From NCBI GenBank assembly GCA_020831625.1, contig JAFIGD010000047.1, forward strand, positions 1 to 37,959: DNA of 37,959 bases, read 5' to 3'. This document shows positions 16,547-24,755 of the stretch, piece after piece. Positions within the stretch are counted from its first letter, which is position 1, and the number at the start of each line of letters is the position of its first letter. The notes below the pieces were generated by a model. The model saw only the letters and a program-made list of their open reading frames with translations, did not search any database and had not been told where the DNA came from. The stretch is from Verrucomicrobiota bacterium. GTDB taxonomy: Bacteria > Verrucomicrobiota > Kiritimatiellia > SS1-B-03-39 > UBA6053. The position numbers were made by a program, and so were the translations under genes.

Positions 16547-18085
16547 ATGATTTCAGTATCTGAACCTTTACGGGCCTCCGAACTCCGGTACCGCCGTCTC
16601 TTTGAATCCGCCAAGGATGGTATTCTGATTTTGGATGCCACCACGGGAAGAATTGAGGATGTGAACCCCTATCTGATCGACTTGCTTGGCCTGACCTACG
16701 AACAATTTATCGGCAGGGAGGTTTGGGAACTGGGTTTGTTTAAGCACATTGTCGCCAACAAAAATAAGTTCCTGGAATTACAGAAACACAAATATGTGCG
16801 CTACGACGACCTTCCCCTTGAGACCCTGGATGGACGGCAAATCGCGGTGGAGTTCGTGAGTAACGTTTATCTGGAAAATCAAAAAAAGGTGATCCAATGC
16901 AATATTCGCGACATCAGTGATCGCAGATATCTTGAGTCGCAAATTCTGCGGACTCAGCGCATGGAGAGTATCGGGACCCTGGCCGGCGGCATCGCCCACG
17001 ATTTAAACAATGTGCTCACGCCGATCCTGATGGCGATTGCGCTCCTCGATGAGAAGTTAACCGACACAGAGGACCTGGAATTGTTGGCCACCCTGGAGTC
17101 GAGCGCGAAACACGGCGCGGAGCTGGTGCGGCAGGTGCTCGGATTCGCCCGGGGAATCGAAGGCGAACGAAACCTTGTGAGCCCGATCAATGTCATGAAC
17201 AATATTCAAGCGATTCTCCGCGACACCTTTCCGAAAAATATTCAGTTCCGGTTTGAACCGGTTACCGATTTATGGATGGTGACGGGGGATGCCACTCAAT
17301 TACAACAGGTGTTCACAAACTTTTGCGTGAACGCCCGCGACGCGATGCCGGAAGGCGGCACCTTGAACGTGACGATGCAGAACACCTCTGTATCCGATCC
17401 CGGTATTGGAATGAATCCCGATGCCCGGCCGGGTCCGTATGTGCAGGTGTCGATTGACGATAACGGCACCGGTATTCCCCCGAAGGTGCTGGAAGGGATT
17501 TTTGAGCCGTTTTTCACCACCAAGGCATTCGGCAAGGGAACCGGAATGGGACTCTCCACCTCCATGGCGATTGTGAAAAGCCACGGGGGATTTATCACAG
17601 TTGCCAGTGAAATCAGCAGGGGGACCGCCTTCGAAATTTTTCTCCCCGCAAACACGCCTGTGAAAGCGGTTGAGGCCTCCGATCCGCATCCTTCCCGGTT
17701 TCCGCGTGGAAAGGGTGAGGTCGTATTGGTTGTGGATGATGATGTGAATATTTGCGCAATCGCGGAAAAAATGCTGGAGCACTTCGGATACCGGGTGCGA
17801 ACGGCACTCAACGGGGCGGAAGCCCTCGCGATCTATGAAGAGCACTGGGCGGATATAGATGTGGTGCTGACGGATATGTCGATGCCGGTGATGGACGGCG
17901 CGGCCACCTTAACGGCCCTCAAAAAGATAAACCCCGGTGTGAAGGCGATTGCGTCGAGCGGGTTGACCCAGTGCGGGCAACATCCCGGGGCAATGAAAGC
18001 GGGATTTAAATACTTTCTTTCAAAGCCCTACACCGCCGCGACCTTGTTGAACATGATGGCCGCCGCGCTTGGGCCGCCGGCTTAA
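16547..18085 (+). CDS. Hybrid sensor histidine kinase (PAS-HisKA-HATPase-receiver)
   Basis: From the ATG at 16547 the product has 512 residues. A TTG at 16418 would add 43 residues without family-like sequence, so the shorter form is preferred although its Shine-Dalgarno is weak. Order: PAS domain (RYRRLFESAKDGILILDATTG, IEDVNPYLIDLLG; residues ~15-130), HisKA with phospho-acceptor His151 in GGIAHDLNN, ATPase with NFCVNARDAMPEGG, DDNGTGIPP, FEPFFTTK and GKGTGMGLSTSMAIVKSHGG, then a receiver domain (VLVVDDDVN, phospho-acceptor Asp443 in LTDMSMPVMDG, Lys in FLSKPY). There is no membrane segment, so it senses a cytosolic signal. There is no DNA-binding output domain, so the phosphate must pass to another protein. 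It faces away from the DUF3494 gene and is followed 90 bp later by the entericidin gene. Confidence 0.92.
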   Translation: MISVSEPLRASELRYRRLFESAKDGILILDATTGRIEDVNPYLIDLLGLTYEQFIGREVWELGLFKHIVANKNKFLELQKHKYVRYDDLPLETLDGRQIAVEFVSNVYLENQKKVIQCNIRDISDRRYLESQILRTQRMESIGTLAGGIAHDLNNVLTPILMAIALLDEKLTDTEDLELLATLESSAKHGAELVRQVLGFARGIEGERNLVSPINVMNNIQAILRDTFPKNIQFRFEPVTDLWMVTGDATQLQQVFTNFCVNARDAMPEGGTLNVTMQNTSVSDPGIGMNPDARPGPYVQVSIDDNGTGIPPKVLEGIFEPFFTTKAFGKGTGMGLSTSMAIVKSHGGFITVASEISRGTAFEIFLPANTPVKAVEASDPHPSRFPRGKGEVVLVVDDDVNICAIAEKMLEHFGYRVRTALNGAEALAIYEEHWADIDVVLTDMSMPVMDGAATLTALKKINPGVKAIASSGLTQCGQHPGAMKAGFKYFLSKPYTAATLLNMMAAALGPPA

Positions 18086-18090
18086 CCTCT

Positions 18091-18134
18091 ACGGGTAACA
18101 CCCCATATGTTTCCGGTGACGTTTATGGGAAACT
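18091..18134 (+). promoter_or_regulatory. Predicted activator-dependent promoter of the entericidin gene (shared motif, site 3)
   Basis: ACGGGTAACACCCCATA (18091-18107) starts 5 bp after the hybrid kinase stop codon. The hexamer 21 bp downstream is GAAACT (18129-18134), the weakest -10 match of the four sites. The orientation toward the gene is the same as at the other three. It suggests that the entericidin and DUF3185 genes are transcribed separately from the kinase. Confidence 0.5.
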
Positions 18135-18175
18135 GAACCCTGAAACGTACACCTCAACCCCCGAAAGGAATTCTT

Positions 18176-18307
18176 ATGAAAATCTTTAAAATATGTATGA
18201 TGATCGGATTCACCCTGCTTGCCACCACCGCCTGCCGTGAAACCATGCGCGGCGCCGGCGAGGATATTGAGAAGGCCGGTGAGAATATTCAGGACTCCGC
18301 CCGGTAA
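18176..18307 (+). CDS. Entericidin EcnA/B-like lipopeptide
   Basis: This 43-residue protein has a lipoprotein signal (MKIFKICMMIGFTLLATTAC) whose lipobox cysteine is residue 20. The mature peptide RETMRGAGEDIEKAGENIQD is the hallmark of the entericidin family (C-x-T-x-x-G-x-GxDI-x-x-AG-x-x-I). Entericidins are small outer-membrane or envelope lipopeptides; in E. coli the pair works as antidote and bacteriolytic toxin in stationary phase, and in other groups they are general stress proteins. GAAAGGA ends 6 bp before the ATG. The stress motif lies 68 bp upstream, and a DUF3185 gene follows 26 bp later, probably in one transcript. Confidence 0.88.
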   Translation: MKIFKICMMIGFTLLATTACRETMRGAGEDIEKAGENIQDSAR

Positions 18308-18333
18308 GCGATTTTAAACAGAAAGATTTTGTT

Positions 18334-18540
18334 ATGAACAAGATGATATCAATGATTTTAATCGCCACGGGCGCGGTGCTGCTGGTCATGGGACTCCTGG
18401 CAATGGACTCCTTCAGTTCCGACATGTCCCGCTTTTTCACCGGAACCCCCACTGACAAATCCGTGTGGATGTTTGTGCTTGGACTGGTGGCGATGGCGGT
18501 CGGCATGTCCGGGCCAGTCCTCGCCGGCAGAAAACGGTAA
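18334..18540 (+). CDS. DUF3185 family small membrane protein
   Basis: The 68-residue protein has two hydrophobic helices (about residues 5-24 and 45-62) joined by SFSSDMSRFFTGTPTDKSVW, and ends GRKR. The S-x-x-S-x-x-RFFTGxPTDKS-xW loop is characteristic of DUF3185, a family of unknown function that often sits beside entericidin, CsbD, BON and GlsB genes. Here it follows the entericidin gene by 26 bp and precedes a bidirectional hairpin. The ribosome binding site is weak (AGAAAG). Confidence 0.83.
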   Translation: MNKMISMILIATGAVLLVMGLLAMDSFSSDMSRFFTGTPTDKSVWMFVLGLVAMAVGMSGPVLAGRKR

Positions 18541-18559
18541 CCGGCAACACCGGTAAAAG

Positions 18560-18606
18560 GGCCCCCGCCGGAACCTTGAACAGGTTCATGGCGGGGACCT
18601 CTTTTC
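18560..18606. terminator. Bidirectional hairpin terminator
   Basis: CCCCGCC-G-GAACC (from 18563) pairs with GGTTC-AT-GGCGGGG (to 18596) around a short loop, and CTCTTTT follows on the plus strand. It lies between the DUF3185 gene and the convergent histidine kinase gene. Confidence 0.65.
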
Positions 18607-18612
18607 GCGCCC

Positions 18613-20037
18613 TTAAATCAGCGGGAACTCAACAAACAGCACGGTCCCTTTGCCGGCACCGGATTCGATCCGGAAGGTGCCGCCCATCATTTCGGCCCGC
18701 TCCCGCATGCTGATCAGGCCCAGATGTTTTCCGGAACGCAGGGCGGCCTGCCCCGGGACATCAAACGACCGGCCGTTGTCGGTGACGCGCAGTTGGACCT
18801 GTTCGGCGGTTTCGGACAGCCGGATGGTCACGCGTGTGGCCCGCGAATGTTCCTCCACGTTCGCCAGCGCTGTTTGAACAATCCGGTACAGCGCGATGCG
18901 CTGATCGCCGCTGAGCTGATCCACTTTGTCCGCGGCCTGTAAGCTTACCCGGATCCCGGTCCGTTTTATAAAGTCCTCCAACTGGGTGTTCAGCGAGGCG
19001 ACCAGTCCCAGATCATCCAGTCCCGGAGGACGCAGTGCCTGCGCGAAGCTGAGAATCGACTGTACCGACTTCTCCACCAACCGCTGTGTCTGCACAATTT
19101 TTTCTTTGAGGGTCTCCGGCGGAATGTCATGCTGTTCTGACAGGGACACCAGATGGAAATTGATGCCCACCAGGGTTTGCACCACATCGTCATGCAGATC
19201 CCGGCTGATCCGTTTGCGTTCTTTTTCCATGGTGTGCAGATTGCTGCGGGACAGTTTTTTCAATTTTTCCTGCAAATCATGCGCCTGGTCCAGAAGCTCG
19301 ATTTGCTGAAGCCCGCTTTTTTGAAGCTCCGCCTCCACAGCCCGACGGCGGGCGATCTCCGCTTTGAGTTCCTCGTTGGAATGCGTCAGCGTCTCTACCC
19401 GGCGGCGGGCCTCCTCCGCCTCTTTGCGGGCGGTGATATCCGTCACCGCCAACCGGCAGACATGCCGACTCAAGTCGTCGGAAAAGGCGGGGCACGCGTT
19501 GAGGGCCGCCCAGAAGCCCGGTCCGATCAAAGGTTTGAACCGCACCTCGCCGACCTGTTTTCCGGGTTCGTCAAAGGTATGCGCCAGCAACTGTAAAAGC
19601 GGGGCGCGTTCGGACGGCTCGGCGAACCGGGACAACATGCGGCCGATCAGCCGGGACCGAACCTCTCCGAGCAGGGCCGCTCCGGTGAGGTTCACCTCCA
19701 GAATGACCCCGTGTTCATCCAGTGTGAAATACCCCGCCGGGGAAAAATCATACAGTTCGATGTATTTGTCCAGCAGGGCCGCAGCCCGGTCTCTTGACTC
19801 CTGAAGCTCCTGGTTCTGCATCTCCAGTTCGATCTGATGCACCTGCAGTTCGTGAAGCAGCCGGCGGGTGTCGGCGTCGGAGGCCGGACCCTCTTCCCCG
19901 TGTGTCTCCTCTTCCCGCACCGCAAGGCGGGACTCCGCGCGGCGGCGCAGTTCCGTGTCCGGCACGGATGCGGGATCCGGTTCCCCGTCCCTTTGATTCT
20001 CCGGTGGCTTGCGCCCGTCCGGATTCGGTTTTTTCAT
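18613..20037 (-). CDS. Cytosolic PAS histidine kinase of the NarL/DegS (HisKA_3) class
   Basis: The 474-residue protein starts after AAAGGA with 8-bp spacing. A charged, disordered N-terminus is followed by a coiled coil (RRLLHELQVHQIELEMQNQE), a PAS domain (about residues 90-215; FSPAGYFTLDEHGVILEVN), a second coiled coil, then HisKA_3 with the acceptor His near 282 in RKRISRDLHDDVVQTLVGIN. The ATPase is of the short HisKA_3-linked type (IALYRIVQTALANVEEHSRA, VTDNGRSFD, GKHLGLISMRERAEMMGG). No membrane segment is present. It lies 44 bp downstream of the CheB-CheR-PAS gene on the same strand and probably supplies the kinase that such fusions usually carry in one chain. Its expected partner is a LuxR/NarL-type regulator, none of which is in the window. 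Confidence 0.9.
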   Translation of the reverse strand: MKKPNPDGRKPPENQRDGEPDPASVPDTELRRRAESRLAVREEETHGEEGPASDADTRRLLHELQVHQIELEMQNQELQESRDRAAALLDKYIELYDFSPAGYFTLDEHGVILEVNLTGAALLGEVRSRLIGRMLSRFAEPSERAPLLQLLAHTFDEPGKQVGEVRFKPLIGPGFWAALNACPAFSDDLSRHVCRLAVTDITARKEAEEARRRVETLTHSNEELKAEIARRRAVEAELQKSGLQQIELLDQAHDLQEKLKKLSRSNLHTMEKERKRISRDLHDDVVQTLVGINFHLVSLSEQHDIPPETLKEKIVQTQRLVEKSVQSILSFAQALRPPGLDDLGLVASLNTQLEDFIKRTGIRVSLQAADKVDQLSGDQRIALYRIVQTALANVEEHSRATRVTIRLSETAEQVQLRVTDNGRSFDVPGQAALRSGKHLGLISMRERAEMMGGTFRIESGAGKGTVLFVEFPLI

Positions 20038-20081
20038 GAATTATTTCCTTTGGGCCCGGTCGGCGGACAGACCCGTCCGCG

Positions 20082-22760
20082 TCACGGTTTGGGTTGTTTC
20101 GGTTTTCGCGGTGGGTTTCCGGCATGATCGGCGACATGCTGTTCCAGAACGGACTGGCGCTCCCGCAGTTGCGCCTCCAGCGTCTTGGCCACGGTGATGT
20201 CGGTGAAGGTGATGACCACCCCGTCAATCCGGTCGTCCAGGGTGCGGTAGGGCATGATGCGCACGGTGAACCAGCGGTCGTCCCGGGTGGGGATCGGTTT
20301 TTCGCACGCCGCCAGGCTTCGCAGAACCTCCCGCGCATCGTCGGCCAGTTCCGGGTAATTCAGTTCCGAAGCCAGATCCGAGAGGGGGCGGCCCACATCC
20401 CCGGGGATGAGTTTGATGATCTTTTTCGTCAGTGCCGTGTACCGCCGCACGTTGAGATCATTATCCAGAAACAGGGTGGCGATGTCGGTGCTGTCGAGGA
20501 GGTTTTTCATGTCATTGCCCACTCTGGACAGTTCGTCCACCTTGGCCTGCATCTCGGCGTTGACAGTCTGCAGCTCCTCATTGAGCGACTGCATTTCCTC
20601 GTGTGAGGTGGTGAGTTCCTCGTTGGTGGACTGGAGTTCCTCGTTGGCGGACTGCAACTCCTCGTTGGTCGAGCGAAGTTCCTCCTGGGCGGTCTGCATT
20701 TCCTCATGGGTTCCGCGCGCTTCGTGCCGGACCCGTTCGAGCTCCATTTCCAACTCCCGGAAGCGGACGCTGCGGGTCTGGTCCTGATGTGACGTCTCCG
20801 CCCCCGGGGGAACCGCCGACGCCTCCACGTCGTTGAACAGAATCATCACCAGACCCTGCAGCGGCCCCTCGGTCTCCAGCCGCTCCACGCGGATATTCAC
20901 GCCTTGCGCGCGGCCCTGATCGGTGGAGCCTGATCCCACAACTGTGACCGCCTCACCCTTTTCCATGCGAAGCGCTTTCTGGAAGGCGGCGTCCAGTTCG
21001 TAGCGCAGACCCTCCCGGGCCATCGCGAAGATATTCCAGTTGGCCTTTCCGGCCGCCGGTTCCAGATATTTCCCGGTGCGTCCGCGGATATAGAGAATAT
21101 CGCCCCGGTCATTGGTGAGCGCCGACGGCGGGGCGTACTGTTGCAACACCAGTTGATCGGCGGCGGATTGAAGGCTTTCCGGCGCTTTCGCGGCCCCCCG
21201 CTTTGCATTCCCCGCGTTTGACGGGGCGCTGAACGAGGCCGGGAACTGCACCGGCACCGAACCCGGAGCGGTGTCCGTCCGCTGGAAAATCCTCAGTTTC
21301 CCGTTGAGCGGAAGAAATAAATCATGGGTGCTCCCCACCGTTTCCGCGCTGCCGAGCATGAGGATTCCGCCGGGGTTCAGGCTGTAATGAAACAGCGGCA
21401 TCAGTTTTTTCTGCACCTCCGCGGTCAGATAGATCAGCAGATTGCGGCAGCTCACAAGATCCAGCCGGGTGAACGGCGGATCCCGGATAATATCCTGGGG
21501 GGCGAAAACCACCATTTCCCGGATTTCCTTGCACACCCGGTAGCCGTGATCCTCTTTGGTGAAAAACCGGCTCAGACGTTCCGGGGAGACATCGGCGGCG
21601 ATGTTTTCCGGAAACAGACCCTGACGGGCCTTGTCAATCGCGTCCCGGTCCAGATCGGTCGCGAAGAGTTTCAGCGTGAACGGGGCTTCCGGATTCAGGC
21701 GCCCGGCCGTTTCTTTCAGGAGGATCGCCAGCGAAAACGCCTCTTCGCCGGTGGAGCAGCCGGGCACCCAGGCCCGCAGGGGCGCGGGGTCCGTGCCGCG
21801 GCGCTGCAGGAGAGCCTGAACCGCCGACTGCTCCAGCGCCTCCCACATCGCGGGGTCCCGGAAAAAGCGGGTCACGCCGATCAGCAGTTCTTTGAACAGC
21901 AGATCCAGTTCCGATGGATTCTCCTGCAGATAGCGGACATAGGTCGCCATGGAGTCGATTTGGTGCAGGCCCATCCGCCGTTCAATCCGGCGGACAATGG
22001 TGTTGCGCTTGTACAGGGAGTAGTCGTGTCCGGAACGGGCCCGGATGAGGACCAGAATTTTCTCCAGGGTTCCCCGCGCCCGGTCCTCTGCGGGACGTTC
22101 GGCGGAGGGGATATTCAGGACACCCTTTAAATAAGCGGTGATTTTTCCGGCCAGTGCGCCGGGCGCGGCCACGATATCCGCGAGACCGGCATCAATGGCG
22201 CTGCGCGGCATGCTGTCGAATTTGGCGGTGAGGGGATCCTGGACAAAAGCGGCCCCGGCCGTTTCCTTGATCGCGCGCAGGCCCAGGGTTCCGTCGGAGC
22301 CCATGCCGGAGAGAATCACGCCGATGCTGTGTTCCCGGCGGTCCTCCGCAAGCGAGCGCAGAAAATAATCAATCGGCAGCCGCAGTCCGCGCGGCGCCGC
22401 GGGTTCCAGCAAATGCAGCACCCCCTGCAGAATCGACATGTCTTTGTTCGGTGGGATCACATACACGCAGTCCGGATTCACTGTGGCGCAATCCTCGACC
22501 TGCACCACGGACATGGCGGTGGAGCGCTGCAGGAGTTCGGCCATGATGCCTTTGTGGGTCGGGTCCAAATGTTGAACAATCACAAAGGCCATGCCGCTCC
22601 GGTCGGGCACCTGTTCGAGGAACTGCTCCAGCGCGTCGAGCCCTCCGGCGGAGGCGCCGATGCCAATGATCGGGAAGGGTTTGCTTTCCGCGGACGCCGC
22701 CGGTTCAGGCGCACCCGCGGTTGTCGGTATTCCGGAGCGGGATTGAGCGGCATCCTTCAT
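20082..22760 (-). CDS. CheB-CheR fusion with coiled coil and PAS domain
   Basis: The start at 22760 is chosen because AAGGA lies 8 bp upstream; an extension to 22910 would enter the stress promoter. The 892-residue chain begins with a CheB methylesterase-type domain (Ser37 in GIGASAGG, His in VIVQHLDPTHKG, Asp in SGMGSDGTLG). A CheR methyltransferase domain follows (YSLYKRNTIVRRIERRMGL, GVTRFFRDPAMWEAL, VPGCSTGEEAFSLA). A long coiled coil of EELQSTNEEL-type repeats leads to a PAS domain (LLDSTDIATLFLDNDLNVRR to VVITFTDITVAKTLEAQL). Related proteins usually continue into a histidine kinase; here that is the next gene. Chemotaxis genes are absent around it, so the pair is more likely a stress or light/redox sensing module than a flagellar one. 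Confidence 0.92.
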   Translation of the reverse strand: MKDAAQSRSGIPTTAGAPEPAASAESKPFPIIGIGASAGGLDALEQFLEQVPDRSGMAFVIVQHLDPTHKGIMAELLQRSTAMSVVQVEDCATVNPDCVYVIPPNKDMSILQGVLHLLEPAAPRGLRLPIDYFLRSLAEDRREHSIGVILSGMGSDGTLGLRAIKETAGAAFVQDPLTAKFDSMPRSAIDAGLADIVAAPGALAGKITAYLKGVLNIPSAERPAEDRARGTLEKILVLIRARSGHDYSLYKRNTIVRRIERRMGLHQIDSMATYVRYLQENPSELDLLFKELLIGVTRFFRDPAMWEALEQSAVQALLQRRGTDPAPLRAWVPGCSTGEEAFSLAILLKETAGRLNPEAPFTLKLFATDLDRDAIDKARQGLFPENIAADVSPERLSRFFTKEDHGYRVCKEIREMVVFAPQDIIRDPPFTRLDLVSCRNLLIYLTAEVQKKLMPLFHYSLNPGGILMLGSAETVGSTHDLFLPLNGKLRIFQRTDTAPGSVPVQFPASFSAPSNAGNAKRGAAKAPESLQSAADQLVLQQYAPPSALTNDRGDILYIRGRTGKYLEPAAGKANWNIFAMAREGLRYELDAAFQKALRMEKGEAVTVVGSGSTDQGRAQGVNIRVERLETEGPLQGLVMILFNDVEASAVPPGAETSHQDQTRSVRFRELEMELERVRHEARGTHEEMQTAQEELRSTNEELQSANEELQSTNEELTTSHEEMQSLNEELQTVNAEMQAKVDELSRVGNDMKNLLDSTDIATLFLDNDLNVRRYTALTKKIIKLIPGDVGRPLSDLASELNYPELADDAREVLRSLAACEKPIPTRDDRWFTVRIMPYRTLDDRIDGVVITFTDITVAKTLEAQLRERQSVLEQHVADHAGNPPRKPKQPKP

Positions 22761-22843
22761 GAGATCATTCCTTTTTGCGTTCCACATTGCCATCATGCTC
22801 CGAACCGCGGACGATAGCAACCCCATTGTCCGGAAATCGACGT

Positions 22844-22887
22844 TAGGGGTAGACCCCATAGCCTGTTTAACGGCAAAAGCGTACAGT
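22844..22887 (+). promoter_or_regulatory. Predicted activator-dependent promoter of the BON protein gene (shared motif, site 2)
   Basis: TAGGGGTAGACCCCATA (22844-22860) has the longest inverted repeat of the set (GGGGT/ACCCC). TACAGT (22882-22887) follows 21 bp later. The predicted start is near 22894, leaving a 47-bp leader with AGGAA before the ATG. GCGTACA occurs in this spacer and also in the spacer of site 1, where it lies 11 bp closer to the motif. Confidence 0.62.
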
Positions 22888-22940
22888 ATATCAACGCCGC
22901 CGGAATTCACCGGCTTCGTTTACAACACAGGAACGTCTTT

Positions 22941-23717
22941 ATGAACTATTCAATGATGCACCATCTGAGCCTCGCGGTTGTGACCGCCGGCATGCTTATC
23001 GCCTCCCCGCTGCACGCGTCCGACACCGACGATTTTATCGAGGCCTCTTTCAAAGAGTCCTACGTGTACCGAACCTACCTTCAAGACGACTCCGTCAAGA
23101 TCGACTCCGAAAACGGTGTCGTCACGTTGCGGGGAACCGTCGCCTCGGAATCCAACAAACATCTCGCCGAAGACACCGCCTCCGGACTCAACGGCGTGGT
23201 CCGGGTGGTCAGCGAGATCGAAACCGAAGAGGAGGTCGCCGCCGAGAAATCCGACACCTGGATTGAGCGCAAAATTCAGTTCGCCCTGTTGGTCCGCCGG
23301 AATGTGAGCTTCCGCGCCACGGAAGTCTCCGTGGACAACGGAGTGGTCACCCTGACGGGCGAAGCGGACAATCTCGCGCAAAAAGAACTGACGGGCGAAT
23401 ACGCGGCGGATATCGACGGTGTGAAATCCGTCGTGAATCAGATGACCCTCTCCGCGACTCCCGAAAAGACGGAGCGCACCCGCAGTGAAGAGATCGACGA
23501 CGCCTCCGTCACCGCGCAGGTGAAGCTGGCGCTGAAGAGTCACCGGTCCACCCGGACGGCGGACATTGATGTGGTCACCCGTGATGGAACCGTGACCTTG
23601 ACCGGTGTTGCCGCGAACAATGCCGAAAAAGCCCTCGTGACCAAGACCGTGTCCGACATCCAGGGTGTCGACAAGGTCAACAATGAAATGACCCTGCGTC
23701 CGAACGACGTTCACTGA
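22941..23717 (+). CDS. OsmY-like periplasmic protein with three BON domains
   Basis: The 258-residue protein has a signal peptide (MNYSMMHHLSLAVVTAGMLI, cleaved near SPLHA-SD). Three BON domains follow at about residues 30-95, 105-170 and 185-255, each with the pattern VxxxNGVVTLxGxV...A...A...GVxxVxNxMxL, for example VSVDNGVVTLTGEADNLAQK and DVVTRDGTVTLTGVAANNAE. BON domains bind phospholipid surfaces; OsmY, with two, is an osmotically induced periplasmic protein. AGGAA lies upstream of the ATG, and the stress motif lies 80 bp upstream, which supports osmotic or envelope-stress induction. It is divergent from the CheB-CheR gene. Confidence 0.92.
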   Translation: MNYSMMHHLSLAVVTAGMLIASPLHASDTDDFIEASFKESYVYRTYLQDDSVKIDSENGVVTLRGTVASESNKHLAEDTASGLNGVVRVVSEIETEEEVAAEKSDTWIERKIQFALLVRRNVSFRATEVSVDNGVVTLTGEADNLAQKELTGEYAADIDGVKSVVNQMTLSATPEKTERTRSEEIDDASVTAQVKLALKSHRSTRTADIDVVTRDGTVTLTGVAANNAEKALVTKTVSDIQGVDKVNNEMTLRPNDVH

Positions 23718-23732
23718 GAACCTGAAGAAAAC

Positions 23733-23762
23733 GGCGGCGCGGGCTTTAAGGCCGCGCCGCCT
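23733..23762. terminator. Strong hairpin terminator between convergent genes
   Basis: GGCGGCGCGG pairs with CCGCGCCGCC around a short GCTTTAAGG loop. On the minus strand it is followed by GTTTTCTTC, so it best suits the PEP-CTERM gene at 23824-24639, but it can serve the BON gene as well. Confidence 0.65.
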
Positions 23763-23823
23763 GCCGGTCGGCGTTCAGCAGCCGTGTCCAGGGTGGACCG
23801 CGCGCCGCTTCCGCTTTGCTCGA

Positions 23824-24639
23824 TTACCGTCGCCGGCGGAACAACACCAGCGAACCGAGGGCAATGCCCATCAGCGCCAGCGTGCCGGGCTCGGGGATGG
23901 CGGTGACCATTTCAAAGCCGTTGGGATCGTTGCTGATGCGGATGGCGTCCAGGGTGGCATTGTCATTTTCAAATGAAACGCCAATACCCGTGAGCGCGTT
24001 TCCAATCGTTCCCGTGTCACGAAACACTGTGGGGATGCCCAGACCGGCTTCACCGCCGGACAAATCCGGATTGATCCAGAAATCAATTCGATCCCCCGCG
24101 TCCTGATTGAGGGTGACTCTGGCGAGAAACAGGTTGGTTTCGTCTAAAGCAAAAGGATGTGTGCTTTGGGTTGTGTCATTCCCTGCGATCCGCACCACCG
24201 CACCCGTGTTGCGAATGGAGATGAAATTACTTGTGGAGCCGTCACCCCGCAACCACAGGAGCACGTGCTGATTCGTTGCGGTTCGATATGCCAGGGCGCT
24301 CACCCAGACGGTGCCGTCCAACGTGTCGCTGAAATCCCGTGTGGCCACTGAAGCGGCGTTGCCTCCGTTACGGACCGCCGAACCGGTGGAGGCGTCATTA
24401 TCAAGGTTGTTGTATCCGGGCGCGGTATACGTCAGGTTGAGGGTAGGGCTATAGTTCGGGGCGGTGTTTCCCGTCCACCCTCCGGCCCAGCCGCCGCCGG
24501 CGCTTCCAAAGTTTACCAAATTGCCACTTGATTCCCCGTAGTCAAAATTTTCGACGATCAGGGCGGCGTGTGTGACGGTGGCAAGGCTGACAGCCGCCAT
24601 CAGTATCGCGGCTTTGCAGAGGTTGAATTGTTTGCTCAT
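23824..24639 (-). CDS. Secreted PEP-CTERM protein with a jelly-roll-like body
   Basis: The 271-residue protein has a signal peptide (MSKQFNLCKAAILMAAVSLA, cleaved near THA-A) and a C-terminal PEP-CTERM tail (AIPEPGTLALMGIALGSLVL followed by FRRRR), the exosortase-dependent sorting signal. The body begins LIVENFDYGESSGNLVNFGS and has aromatic and glycine-rich beta strands with a FWINPDLSGGEAGLGIPTVF segment, like concanavalin-type extracellular proteins of this group. GGAG lies close to the ATG. Such proteins are exported to the surface or matrix; the ligand is unknown. No exosortase gene is in the window. It is divergent from the XylR-like regulator. Confidence 0.87.
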   Translation of the reverse strand: MSKQFNLCKAAILMAAVSLATVTHAALIVENFDYGESSGNLVNFGSAGGGWAGGWTGNTAPNYSPTLNLTYTAPGYNNLDNDASTGSAVRNGGNAASVATRDFSDTLDGTVWVSALAYRTATNQHVLLWLRGDGSTSNFISIRNTGAVVRIAGNDTTQSTHPFALDETNLFLARVTLNQDAGDRIDFWINPDLSGGEAGLGIPTVFRDTGTIGNALTGIGVSFENDNATLDAIRISNDPNGFEMVTAIPEPGTLALMGIALGSLVLFRRRR

Positions 24640-24755
24640 AGGGTCTCCAACCTTTCAGTTCAGAGGGATTACAGTTTCAGTGATCGTTGTTTAGAATATC
24701 GGATTAAAAGGAATTCCGCTGTACTTTTTAGAATATATCTATTACGTTTTCGTCC

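Noticed and set aside
22843-22861. Stress motif acting also on the CheB-CheR gene
   Set aside because: In the minus direction no -10-like hexamer lies 21-22 bp from the motif, so only the BON gene is assigned to it.
22761-22910. Upstream start for the CheB-CheR gene
   Set aside because: The extra 50 codons have no family similarity and overlap the stress motif, while the ATG at 22760 has AAGGA at ideal spacing.
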